Positions 1 through 12,100 of a stretch of 64,000 nucleotides of DNA are shown piece by piece. The first letter of the stretch is position 1. Each line of letters opens with the position of its first letter. The notes under the pieces were generated by a model. The model did not search any database. It saw only the letters and a program-made list of their open reading frames with translations, and was not told where the DNA came from. The position numbers and the translations under genes were made by a program. This DNA comes from Phallus indusiatus (Eukaryota; Basidiomycota; Agaricomycetes; Phallales; Phallaceae). The stretch covers positions 1 to 64,000 of the forward strand of contig JAQFWX010000021.1 of NCBI GenBank assembly GCA_027605045.1, in the 5' to 3' direction.

Positions 1-915
1 AAGCAAATGATGGACATGGACAAGTTCTTAAACTTGAGTGTATGTTCTGACTGGCAAACCGATACCCACTAATAACAAACTAACGTCATAGAACTCAGGG
101 CCTTCCCCAAAAATAACATCCCGATAAAGCAAAGATTAAAATTAATCGAAACAAAAACCTTGTCGGATGCGAAACGAGAAACGAAAACAAGCAAGTCATG
201 TAAATTTTAATCTGACGAGTCTGACTAACACACACACATACAATCGCTTGTCCCTTTCGGGAATCGGCAGCTTATATTAGAATGCGAGAATTACTGAATC
301 CGATGTTCAAGACTCGCGAGCGAGAGAAGGTACCTTCCGTTCCTCGAAATACTCAGCTATTCAGTGAATTCTAAATTCTGAATTCAATAAATGATCAATG
401 ACCACACACAAGTGTTTTTTCCTTTCTTCTAAAATTCCGAGATTTTCATTGCGAGTTACGGAGTTCTCATGAAATTTGATGTGGGGAGAGAGTGAGAGAG
501 ACTCACAGAAAAAGAAGAACAGGAAGTCTGGCAGTCTGGCACGAAACAGCTTAATTAACGCGTTGTAGACCGCTATGTGCGCTCCAAATGCTCCAATTCG
601 TCAATTCGTCATTTCGTCATTTCGTCATTTCGTCATTTCGTCATTCATTCCGATCCGCTTAAATAGAAATTCAAATTTTATTTTTAGAAGCGCAAGTTTT
701 TTAGGTCACCGATGTGTCACATTTTTTTTAATTTAAATCTGGTAGTGGTGCCTTGAACCTTTTTTTCATTTGCATTTGCGGCGCGCTCACGTAAACCACA
801 CAGGGCAAAGAAAGAAGTAAGCCTGAGATTTAGAGAAGGGGTGTGCGCCCAAATGCAGAAAAATTAGGAAACAAGAAACCCACACACATTTGTTCTCAAG
901 TCTTTCGGCTATTTT
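1..915. other. AT-rich stretch without a recognisable gene
   Basis: I see no convincing coding sequence or RNA gene here. The stretch is AT-rich and contains a short minisatellite (annotated separately at about 598-645). Confidence 0.5.
598..645. repeat. Short tandem repeat, 8-bp unit CGTCATTT
   Basis: About five consecutive copies of an 8-bp unit reading CGTCATTT, with small edge variants (CAATTCGT before, CATTCATT after). It lies in a non-coding stretch and is probably a slippage minisatellite with no evident function. Confidence 0.85.
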
Positions 916-1311
916 TTAGCTGGAAATCTCCATCATAGACTGATATTCTTTCTCCTTACAGTCATCATCATCGCTTTTGGTTTCTTTTTCTTCACCAACA
1001 AGTACTATCACCGAGTTTTGAATTTTGGTTGCGTGGTACCACTGACAACTCGCACGTGCGACTGCGATTTTCAATGCCGTCGGTTCAATTCGTTTTCCAA
1101 GATAGCCTCTAAAAACGTGGACACTGCCAGAGAGTCGAGACGTGGTAAAAAGACACCAAGTTAACTTCCCGTGTTGAATTCTGATTGGCTGTTTTGAGCT
1201 CTGCTTCGATAATACCTTCAATATCTTCGTGGGTTCCTGGTACGTATGTATTACTGATAGTGGCACCCCGTGATGCCGCGCCACTGAGGTTGCACCTTGG
1301 GTAGAATACAT
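916..1311 (-). CDS. Hypothetical 131-residue ORF, weak support
   Basis: An uninterrupted reading frame of 131 codons starting with ATG at 1311. The product has no signal peptide or membrane segment I can recognise and ends in an acidic/lysine-rich tail (SDDDDCKEKE). I do not recognise it. No neighbour or intron structure supports it, so it could be a chance ORF in an AT-rich region. Confidence 0.2.
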   Translation of the reverse strand: MYSTQGATSVARHHGVPLSVIHTYQEPTKILKVLSKQSSKQPIRIQHGKLTWCLFTTSRLSGSVHVFRGYLGKRIEPTALKIAVARASCQWYHATKIQNSVIVLVGEEKETKSDDDDCKEKEYQSMMEISS

Positions 1312-2631
1312 ACCTTACCGTCTCCGTTGGCGAACGGCCGTCAAATGAATATATATGACGTTGGAGTGTCGAGGTTCGGTGTTAAGGTATGCATAATATA
1401 AACTGTGATATTATATTATATTGTGGACATACTCTTTCTTCTTGATACAAATTAGAATTGGATTAGATAGTACAAACATAGTATCCATTATATAAAGTCA
1501 CCCATAAGTTATAACTGTCAACAACCAGAGGCCCTTGCAAGTGCGTGCCAGATCCTTGTGTGACGTTCGGGTCCACTAGAACCAGTAATCATGATTGGAA
1601 ATGTGTAACTCGTTTACAGTTAACTTCGGACATCTGAATGGAATTGCCAGAAAATGATAATCTGTCACGGCAACGAAAGAGTTTAAACGATATCCATTTA
1701 TAGTCATGTGCAGACCACACGCTTATACTCCGACGTACATATTCATCAGCACTGCAAGTTGATAGGGTTGCAAACCACCACCTACTACATACATCAATCT
1801 TCAATAATAACGTCACTACGATTCTTGCGTAATGAATCATATACATACCTCGCAGTCTGCTTTGACTATGATCCAGGTAAGCCCGGTAACTTATGATTGA
1901 AAAAGAGACGGATCAGTCAAAGCATTGAAAGAGACGAAGGGCGGTTTACGACACATGTATGTATGATGGGTACTGTATCCGCAAGGGCCAAGAAAAGAAC
2001 CAAACTTATGGGACAGGAAAAAGGAGTTTACCTTTATCGTGGACATTTTTTTAGATTTCAAGGTCGGCCTTTGCAACCGTCGCTCGTCGCCAAGAAATCC
2101 CAGCTGACACATGGTCTGTAGTGCTGGGATCCAGGTCGTCTCGTCCGAAAAGCATCGTGTAAACAGGTACTGAAAAAAGTTGTAACTCGTGGTGATCGAA
2201 CGGAGTGGCGAAAGAAATGATGATAACGTAAGTCGCAAATTCCTTTTCCCAGACCTTTGACGGCATACATCGTGTTGCTTGTCATCATGTATAACGCTCC
2301 AGCTTATTCAGAGCAGCAAAAGAAAAGAGAGCCGAGCAATAAGCAGATTCGGAAAAGGTAGCCGATATGATAGATGACTTGCTTTGAAAACGTTTACACT
2401 TCGTCGGTTTTGCATATCGAAGCTTCCCAGTATGGACTCCAAGGAAATGCGCCGGAAGATGTATCTTCCTCTGCTACAAGGGCGATTCTAAACCAGGCGC
2501 CAACAAGGTACGTCTTGAATGTACGCGTGATCTTCGACAAGCTCGTCCATAAAAATGATAGTGGAGTCACGGCCTAACCAAGTCGATACGTTTCCGGAGG
2601 CCATTCACCGGTGACTAGTCTTAGTGACTTG
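1312..2631. other. No supported gene
   Basis: Several short overlapping frames occur on both strands between about 1.6 and 2.6 kb. None has a recognisable motif, and none can be joined by convincing splice sites. I treat the stretch as intergenic or decayed sequence. Confidence 0.4.
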
Positions 2632-3078
2632 CTACAAAGTAGCCTGTTTGGCAAGCACAGAATGTGCAAAATCGCGAACGAGTCTCTTCTTGTAACGTGA
2701 CCTTCGAAATACTGAAATAACTACAGGATGATCGGTTGCACTTCGGAAGGATTGTAATGCATTCGCAATAGAGGTCTGCAATGCCACTGCATCGTCGGTG
2801 TCGGAGCATTTGATGACAACCGGAAAGTTAAAAGAAGCTTCATAGTAAGCTAGAGTTAATCCATGCTGGTCAGTTTGTTTGCCGATATTCAGGAGGTTTT
2901 GGAAGTCTTGTCCCAGTCTCCATCTGGCCGCTTTGGTCTTGGTATTGCTCAATCCAAGAAATTTGAAATCCAAGGTCGCAGCCGTATGGCTCCGAGATTC
3001 CCAAGTACCCATGTCCAAATCTAAAAGTTGTTGAAAAACCCTTGGCTGTAAGAGAAGCTGTAGCTCTGATAGCAACAT
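2632..3078 (-). CDS. Hypothetical protein, possible C-terminal exon
   Basis: A 148-codon open frame whose composition is more protein-like than its surroundings: a balanced residue mix ending in a basic segment (RRSRYKKRLVRDF). I do not recognise the family. Overlapping minus-strand frames at 2870-3224 could contribute an upstream exon, but no clear donor/acceptor pair was found. It could be the last exon of a lineage-specific gene or a chance ORF. Confidence 0.25.
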   Translation of the reverse strand: MLLSELQLLLQPRVFQQLLDLDMGTWESRSHTAATLDFKFLGLSNTKTKAARWRLGQDFQNLLNIGKQTDQHGLTLAYYEASFNFPVVIKCSDTDDAVALQTSIANALQSFRSATDHPVVISVFRRSRYKKRLVRDFAHSVLAKQATL

Positions 3079-3224
3079 TGCGGAAGATGGCAGCGTGATC
3101 CAAATCGATCTCCATCATCGAAAGTATTATGTAAGTGTGATGTTCCTAGGGCTCGAAGGTCCAGGCATAATGAATACGTGTGCTGGATTCCATTCATTAT
3201 TTCTCCTTGATGACAGTGAGACAA

Positions 3225-4385
3225 TTATGATCTTGTGAAGGACGCCATCCCTGACCTTCTTCCTAGAATGTGTCTGATAACATTGTCAATAAGTATACCG
3301 GATAATGAATATCACGGAACGACCCAAGAATGCTCAAGCTTCTCAAGTCTTACCTTCTTGCATGAAGAAGCAGCTTTCCTTTGTTATTTGGTGCGCCGAG
3401 GGAGTGATAAAAAAGGAGCAAATTCCCAAACTTAAAAATCGGTCATCAAGAATTTGAATTTGATTTTGTGAAATGGATCGGTCCGAAAACGAATTCGTTC
3501 TTAGGAAAAATGCCCTTGTCAACATATTCAATTTAAGTAACTCAAAAGAAAGACCTTGACTCATCATATACTTATACGTATAGTACGTATGCAACTAGCT
3601 TCTGGTTCTTTCGGATATGAAATGAATGTGTCAAAATCTTCTTCTTTACAACTGGTGTTTTCCTTTGAAGCGTTAGCGAAGAACGTCCTAACGATCTTTA
3701 TTTGAGTGGCGCGACGATTCTCCGAAATTCGAAGGCTGCGAATTTGGACATTTGCAAGGCACGTTTTCCTTGCTTCTTCGTTCTCGCTAATTGTGTGTCA
3801 CCTCTATGAGCTGTAAACCTTGGCTGTACAATTTAGTGATTCTTGAATAAGTTCACAAACTTGTTACCGTAAGACCTCGTAAGACCGTAATAGTGGCTGT
3901 GTTAATAGATTCCAAGGCTTCCAGCGAGCGGAGAGTTAGCAGGTCTTTGTGTGATGAAGTGCCTAGTTTGGAAGGCGTAGTCGCTGAGGGGAAGGAACTT
4001 TTTGATTCTGCACATCCGTTTTGATGACTTCGGACTCCACGTCAGTAGTCAAAGCTGTTGTTTGAATACACGTTTTCTCCGATAAAACTGCACCGCAGGT
4101 CTGATGTGTTCAAGTGTTCACGTAGATCGAAAGAAATAACGGAGGCCGATGATCATTACAGTGGGTATAAAGACGAAATACATGAAGAAAGACAGTAAAG
4201 CTGGAAACCTGGCGTTGGGGAAAATTGCCTTGTAGTGAACAAGATAAACTTGAGCTTGGGGAGAGCTGTTCCTTGGCGGATGACGTAAGCGTTGAACCCA
4301 CCCCTCGAAAACGACGCAGCGCGCCCTGCGCATTTGACTGTGAACAAAACCCTAATGCTACATCGAAAAGTCTGAAGGATCTTTT
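3225..4385. other. Region upstream of the NEO1 homologue
   Basis: No gene is supported. The last few hundred bases presumably hold the promoter and 5' UTR of the flippase gene that starts at 4386. An open frame beginning at 4225 overlaps the flippase start in another frame and is probably a shadow. Confidence 0.4.
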
Positions 4386-7300
4386 ATGTCCGACATCCCA
4401 TTACGTTCACTCAAAGGTCGGAAATTCCAAAGAAAAGGTGTTTACCAAGCGCTACACGCGGAGGCGGACGACGTCAGCGACCCCTCGCCGGACAGTGACA
4501 TTCAGGCTCAGAATAGTCCTATCAGAAATCACGCAAACGGCGATTATCACACTTCGAGAGCTAGATCAAACATGAGTGGTGCTCGGTCAGCTGCTGCTGC
4601 CGCTGCTACATCAAGTTCTAGTGCTAGGAGGAAGGGAAAAGCGAGACAGCAGTATTATCATGACAATGACATTGAGGAGGAGGAAGAGACGCTTTTGAGG
4701 AGGGAGCCTGATGAAGAAGAGGTGGCGTCCTTAACAGCGGGACGCGAAGGTTCTGTGAAGTCTCAGTCTACAGCAGCTAATGTATAATTTTCCCTTGTCA
4801 ATGTTTTGCGTGGATTACGCCCGTTTTTAATTCGTGATTGATTGCAGCGTGCGGGTGTTATTGCCCCTACAGTAGCAAAAGACAAATCTCGCACTATTCC
4901 ACTACGACCACCAGGTGAGAAACGTGCACAATACATTTTACAAACCTTAACTCCTGAACGTCATGCAGATAAATTGCGGAATAAGTTTCCTCCAAACATG
5001 GTTCGGAACCAGAAATACAACTTATTCACCTTTCTTCCTCTGGTGCTATACGAACAATTCAAATTCTTTTTCAATCTATATTTCCTCCTTGTGGCGTTAT
5101 CTCAATTCATTCCTGCATTAAAGACCGGTAAATAAGCTTTTTGGTTCCTTCACTTACTATTCTATTATCTAACATGCACGACAACCAAAACACAGGATTC
5201 ATTATAACTTATTTTGCACCTTTAGTATTCGTCCTTGTGGTGACAATCGGAAAGGAAGCTCATGACGACTGGAAACGCAATCAACGAGACCGTGAAGCAA
5301 ACTCTGCCAAATACCTTATTCTGGAACCTTCGGTTTCTAGTGTACGAGACGGCGTACCCCAACGAAAGCTGTCCCGAGCTCTAAGCTAAAAGTAGGAGAT
5401 CTCGTACTGTTAGAAAAGAATCAACGAGTGCCGGCCGACCTTATTCTCTTGCGGACATCGGATTCATCAGGGACTTGTTTCGTTCGTACAGACCAATTAG
5501 ACGGAGAGACAGATTGGAAGTTGCGGGTCGCCGTTCCTTCTTGTCAACAATTGTCAGAAGACCGAGACTTGTTAGAGGTGGAAGCAGAAGTTTACGGTAA
5601 GACATAGGTTACCTCCGAAATCATTAATTACTTTGCTTATTTCATAATTCGTAGCTGACCCACCTACCAAGGACATTCATACTTTTATTGGCACTTTTTC
5701 GATGCACACCAGCCCAACAACGTTAGCCGAGCATGCACGCGATGTACCTTTGCAACCCAAAGTTGAGCCCTTGACAGCTGAAAACGTATTATGGTCAAAC
5801 ACCGTCTTAGCCGCTGGATCCGCAGTTGGTTTCGTTATTTACACAGGGTCAGAGACACGTGCAGTAATGAACACCAGCCATCCTGAAACCAAAGTCGGTT
5901 TGCTTGACCTTGAGATTAACCGGCTTTCAAAGGTAGTGCCACAATTTATCCAGTTCATCCTGTCATCTCTTTATGTAACTCACGCGTTCGCCGTAGATCT
6001 TATGTGCCGTCACGTTTGCGTTGTCGATTCTTCTTGTTGCCTTGAACGGATTTCGAGGAACATGGTATATATACGTCTTCCGTTTCCTAATCTTGTTTTC
6101 TTCCATTATCCCTATCAGGTAAGACCAATTCAAAGCATTCACGTTTTCCTGGCGAGTATACTAAAAAAGCTTGTGTTAGTTTGCGGGTAAATCTAGATAT
6201 GGGAAAGACCCTTTATGCCCATTTAATTATGAAGGATAATGAAATACCAGGAACCATCGTCAGGACCAGCACACTTCCGGAAGAACTCGGACGGATTGAG
6301 TATTTGTTAAGTGACAAAACGGGAACTTTAACCCAAAACGGTGAATACTTTTATCCCATGTCACCTTGAGTTCGAAAGATTCTCTTTTATTTAATACCGC
6401 TCAGAAATGGAGATGAAGAAGCTTCATATGGGAACGATGGCGTACGCCGCGGATTCAATGGATGAAGTTGCGCATCAACTAGCTACTGCATTTGGTGCCG
6501 GTGAAAACGGTCAGTCCAACTTTGTTTTAATAATTAATTGGCTCGATTCCCTTTTTTTAACTTTGTACAGCTTCCAGTAAACTCCAAACTGGCTTCCAAT
6601 TAGCGAGCCGGGGAAGACGAGATATATCAGCTCGTGTTCGAGATGTGGTTGTCAGTCTGGCTTTATGTCACAATGTATGTGCTTCCCAACGAAACCCAAA
6701 TCCAGCATACTTGTTCTTTCAAGTTGACGGAGCTTTTGACAGGTTACCCCAGTAACTAACGACGACGGGACAGTAACATATCAAGCATCCTCTCCCGATG
6801 AAGTTGCCATTGTGAAATGGACTGAATCCGTCGGTTTAACATTGGTGTTCCGTGACCGCCAGAGAATGGAACTCCAAACCGTCGATGGATCTCGCGTAAC
6901 ATACGACATTCTAGATATATTCCCATTCACATCCGAATCGAAACGCATGGGCATTGTGGTTCGAGATACAACAACAGACGAGATCACCTTTTTGCAGAAA
7001 GGGGCTGATGTCGTAATGGCTAAAATTGTCCTGCAGAATGATTGGCTAGAAGAGGAGTGTGCCAACATGGCACGCGAGGGCTTAAGGACGCTCGTTATTA
7101 GTCGGAGACGGCTTAATGCGGACTCGTACGAATCCTTCAAGAATGACTATCACGAGGCGAGCATCAGTTTGCAGAATCGGAACGAGGCGATGGCGGAGGT
7201 TGTGAAGCATCATCTAGAACATGATCTTGAACTGCTTGGTTTGACAGGGGTTGAAGACAAGCTACAAGATGATGTTAAATCGACCTTGGAGCTCTTGCGT

Positions 7301-8851
7301 AACGCCGGAATTAAAATATGGATGCTGACGGGTGATAAAATTGAAACGGCTACGTGCATTGCGATCTCGACCAAACTGGTTGCGAGAAACCAATACATAC
7401 ATCAGGTTGCGAAACGTATGTTCAGATGTATCCTCTGATAATGGATCATCATTGACGAATTCTCTCTAGTATCTTCCGCGGACGCTGCCCGAAATGAGTT
7501 AGAGTTCTTACAGTCCAAGCCTGATTGCTGTCTAGTCATCGACGGTGAATCTTTGCAGGTAACACTCTAACATATCTTCTCATTATCCGGCCCTCTTAAC
7601 GGTTTCTTCTAGCTATGCCTCAACTTGTTCAAGACAGAATTTATCGAAATTGCTACCAAGCTATCTGCAGTCGTAGCATGTCGGTGTTCGCCTACTCAAA
7701 AAGCTGATGTTGCTCGTCTAATCCGCCGTCACACCAAAAAGCGTGTTTGTTGCATTGGAGATGGAGGGAACGACGTCAGCATGATCCAAGCAGCAGATGT
7801 CGGTATGTCTCTGTCGGTTTCATAAAGAAAGAGAACGGTGTCTTATTCTTTTCTTCTTCTCCAGGCGTCGGTATAGTCGGCAAAGAAGGAAAACAAGCAT
7901 CACTAGCCGCAGATTTCTCGTTAACCCAATTCAGCCACTTAACTAAACTTCTTCTATGGCATGGTCGAAACTCGTACAAACGTTCAGCGAAACTAGCTCA
8001 ATTCGTCATTCACCGTGGTCTGATTATTTCGATCATGCAAGCTGTGTTTTCTGCCATATTCTATTTCGCTCCTATCGCGCTGTACCAGGGGTGGTTGATG
8101 ATGGGATATGCTACGGTGTATACGATGGCTCCTGTGTTTTCGTTGGTTCTTGATCGGGACGTCAGTGAAGATGTTGCGTTGCTGTATCCGGAGCTTTATA
8201 AGGAACTGACCAAGGTAAGGAGGGCGAGGGATATATCTGTTTTTAGTTTACAGGGTTTCTCATCTCCTTTTCTTAGGGACGGGCGTTATCATTCAAAACC
8301 TTTTTCATATGGTTAACTATTAGTGTTTATCAAGGTATTACCACGACAAAAGACGAAAATAGCCACTTACAGACCATTTCTAGGTGGTGCCATTATGATA
8401 ATGTGTTTACTGCTCTTCGAGAACGAGTTCCTGAACATCGTCGCCATCTCTTTCACCGCGCTCATTTTGAATGAGCTGATAATGGTCGCTTTGGAAATCA
8501 CTACATGGTAAGGCCTACATTTTTTTTGGTGAAAGTTGATTGATGCGAGTTACATTGTTTCAGGCATATATACATGGCGATATCTGAGATCGTAACGTTG
8601 ATATTCTACGCCGTCAGCATGGTATTTTTACCCGAATACTTCGGTAATCATCTATTCTCTTGTTCTCGGCTTAGACAACAAACAGCTTAATAAACTCATT
8701 TCTGTTGCTCTTTTTAGATCTAGCCTTTGTTTTGTCCACCCGGTTCGCTTGGAAACTTGCTGTCGTGGTGACAGTAAGCTCTTTACCTCTATACATCTTT
8801 AAACTCATACAACGACGAGTCGCACCATCGGCTTATAGTAAACTCATGTAA
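4386..8851 (+). CDS. NEO1: P4-type ATPase, Neo1/ATP9-type aminophospholipid flippase
   Basis: A multi-exon gene for a phospholipid-translocating P-type ATPase. Neo1-type flippases act in Golgi/endosomal membranes and, unlike Drs2/Dnf types, do not need a Cdc50 subunit. Exon 1 (4386-4781) encodes a polar Ser/Ala-rich cytosolic N-terminus. Exon 2 (from 4848) holds the typical entry [23 protein letters not shown]. Visible motifs are DGET (actuator domain, about 5500), the phosphorylation site DKTGTLTQN (6316-6340, split by an intron), [10 protein letters not shown] (about 7320), [11 protein letters not shown] (about 7760-7790), then the C-terminal membrane segments. The expected length is roughly 1,100 residues. 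I read about a dozen GT-AG introns. The frame slips once near the CCCC run at 5357-5360: the upstream frame ends at a stop at 5387-5389, while the next frame carries [10 protein letters not shown]. One missing base or a mutation would explain this. It is convergent with NST1. Confidence 0.93.
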
Positions 8852-9172
8852 TATAAAAATTCAAAAAAAGAATATACCCGTCCATATCTATCCTTATTTA
8901 ATATTTCTTCGTCTTCGTCTTCTACGACTGCGTCTCGCTCGCTGGCACTTTCAACGTTTAGTGTATTTGGCTGTATAAGGGACTATCTCAGATTTAAGAT
9001 CAGAAAGAAAGTAAGAAAAGAGAGAAGGAGAGAGAGATGGAAAAAGAGCATGGTAAGTCAAAAAAGAGGAAGAGACAAGGGATATGAATAAGAGAATGAG
9101 ACAGAGACAGAGTACGAAAAAAAAAGGATAAAGAGAGAGAAAGTAGGGAGGAATGTTCATTTCATTTCTTTT
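8852..9172. other. Convergent 3' spacer, purine-rich on plus strand
   Basis: A 320-bp gap between the stop codons of the flippase and NST1 genes. From about 8995 to 9140 the plus strand is almost pure purine (GA-rich), so the NST1 3' UTR would be pyrimidine-rich. No gene is seen. Confidence 0.6.
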
Positions 9173-12100
9173 TCAACTACTTCCGGGAGGTGGTGAATTG
9201 GTAAAAGCAGCCGGCGGTGGAAAAGGCGGATGTGCAGAGAACGGAGGACCAGGCTGCTGCCACGGATCGACGGCGGAGGGTCCGTGTCCCGGTCCCCACA
9301 AACCATTTGGAGTTCGTGTAGGCGTTCCAAAAGGTAAACTCTGACCTCCTGCTACTGCTACTGCTGATGCTGGTTGAGGTGTTCCCCATCCAACGGGTGC
9401 AATCACCCTTCGAGGCTGAACAATAATCGGTTCATCGTCGTCTGCTACGAGAGCTGAGCTTCCCAAAACAGGTTCTGGAGGTGCTGAAGAAGGAGCAGGT
9501 GTCGAGCTGGACGATTTCATCATCATTTTAGGCGACGAAATTAGCATTCCTCCTGCTGTCGATCCTGGTCCTGAACCCGAACCCGATGCCAACGATGATG
9601 ATTTTTCATCGTCCTTTGAGTTTTGCTGAGGACGAGCGATTGGCGCGAGCGGTGCAACAGGTCTTTGAACCGCTCCATACGTGTTCGACATGGACATGGT
9701 CATAGACCGGTCTTGAACAGACCCACGACGGAGATGATGATTTGTACTCGACGATCCTCCACCTCCTGGAACAGAGCCAGGACCAGAACTGAACATGCTT
9801 ATAGGTGATCCAGGAGTATTAGGCAACCCCTTCGGAGGCGGTCCAATAGCTGATAAAGGCCGGAACGATTCATACGCTGACGCTGGACTAGTTCCGAACG
9901 CACTACCGACACTACCACGGGATGATGGAGTTGGAATTCCTGGTGGTGGGACTAGTACACCTGGTGGAGCGTATGCCATGAACGGCGGCGGTGTTGGAAG
10001 TCCATTTGTGAAGGGTGTTCCTCCCCCTTGTTGTTGACCAGGGAGGGATGCGGGGTTGGAACCGGGAGGCGAGATATACCCGTGTCCGTGTCCGTGTGCA
10101 TGACCGTGTCCGTGATGACCGTGTGGGTGTGGGTGTGGATGTGCGTGGAACCCTGGAATGGAAATCGGCGTACTCGACGAAGGTCCCGGTGATTGAATCT
10201 GGGAGGAACCAGAAGCGGAAGAACTCGAGGCAATTGGAAGAGGATGGTGCTGCTGATGCTGATGCTGGTGTGGATGCTGGTGCTGGTGCATCGGCTGAGG
10301 CGACGCCGTTCTCTGATGCGCTTGAGCCTGTGCTTGAAGCTGATGTGTAATCACAGACGGTCTCTGCGGTGAATGCGGAAGACGCGACGACGGAAGTGGA
10401 AGCGAAAGTGGAATCGGAAGAGGTTGTGCGAGTGCGATCTGTGGTTGCTGCTGCTGTTGCTGTTGAGGCGGTAGTCCTTGAGCTTGAGCTTGGGCTTGGG
10501 CTTGGGCTTGTTGCATCATCGACATCGACGACATTGACATCGGCATTGGCATGGAGGACATCGAGGCCGCTGGCGTTGGAATAGGGGGAGTCGATTGCGA
10601 TGCAACACCAGCGGGATTATTAACACCACCGCCAGAAGAAGAAAATTGAGAAAGTGAGGGTGGAGGAGCAGTAGATCCGGAACTACTGCTAGGTGTAACA
10701 GGCGTAACAGGCGGAGGAGGTTTCGTTAAAATCTTTTTAGGAGCAACAACGGGCGTAGGAATGCTGATTCGGGAAGGAGTGGCACCACCACGAGGAGACG
10801 TAGGAGGTTTAACTTTCGAAGAGGAAGGAATCGAAACATTGGCAGCAGACGTATTAATACTCATCGCACGCTGCTGTTGCTGTTGCTGTTGCTGTTGTTG
10901 ATATTCACGTACAGCACGCTCCCTCGCCTCCTCTCTTTCTCCTTCTCTTTCCTCTCCTCAGCCTCCTTAACGGCCCGTTTCTCCCTCTCCTCTTTCTCAA
11001 GCTGCTCCCGTTTCGCAGCAGCAGCAGCCTTCTCAGCAGCAACCCTCGCCTCCTTCTCCTCTTTCGCCTTCCTCTCCTTCTCCTCTCTTTCCCTCCTCTC
11101 AGCTTTAACCCTCTCTTCCCGCTCTTTCCGTTTCCGCTCCTGCTCAGCTATCCTCTCTTTCTCCTCCGCAAGCCGTTTACGTTTCTCCTCTTCCTTCCTC
11201 GCACGTTCCTCTTCTTGAATTTTTCGAGCCGCTTCACGACGTAACCTCTCTTCCTCCCGTTTTTTCTTCAACTCTTCTTCTTGAGCTGCTTGTTTTGCTT
11301 TTAACGCTTGTTCTTCCGCTGCTCGTTCGGCTTCTCGTTGTTTCTTTTCTTCCTCTTTAACCTGTTTCTGCAGCCTATTTGCCCTTAAAATCAATACGAC
11401 TTTCCAATGTAAAAAAATGATCAAAACATACAGCTTTTTGGCTTTTTCTTCTGATTCTCCTTCTGCTTCTTAGCCTCCCTCTCCTGCGCCGCTTTATCCT
11501 CATTCTCCAACTCACGAAGAATCTCTTGCTGCCTTTGTTGAGCTACCTTTTCACGATACGACTGTAAAACGCGCTGCTCGAACATTCGAGCTGCAAAGAT
11601 GGAAAACATCCGTCGTCCTTCTTCCATCTTTTGTTCTTCTGTCATCACCTAAACACGGGTCGGGTCAATTATCAACACCAAAACAACCCAAACGTCCCCC
11701 CCAAAAAAACCACAAACCTCTTCTTCATCTTCGTCATCCTCATCATCCTCATCCTCATCCTCATCATCCTCATCTCCATCAACATCCACACCATCCCTCC
11801 CATCCCTCCTATCCCTCCCACCTCTGTCACCCCTTTCATCATCTCCATCGTCGTCCTCATCATCATCACTATCCCGCCCACCAACCTCAGCAGCAGCCTC
11901 CTCCTCCCGCTGCATCCGCCGCTCCGCAAGCTGTTCCATCATTTCAAGAAACTTGCGTCCATCATTTTTGAGAAGATCGTCTGCGACTGTGATGATTTTT
12001 CCTGATGAACCTTAAAATGTTGAGCCAAATCTTATTCGAATCATTCAAGTTTTTTAAAAGGTTTTTTTGGAGTTTTTTTTTTTGGAGAGAAGAGAAAGGG

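Noticed and set aside
10861..10905. CAG/CTG repeat as an unstable triplet locus
   Set aside because: It is a mixed CAA/CAG polyglutamine tract of about ten codons in NST1. It is too short and interrupted to be remarkable.
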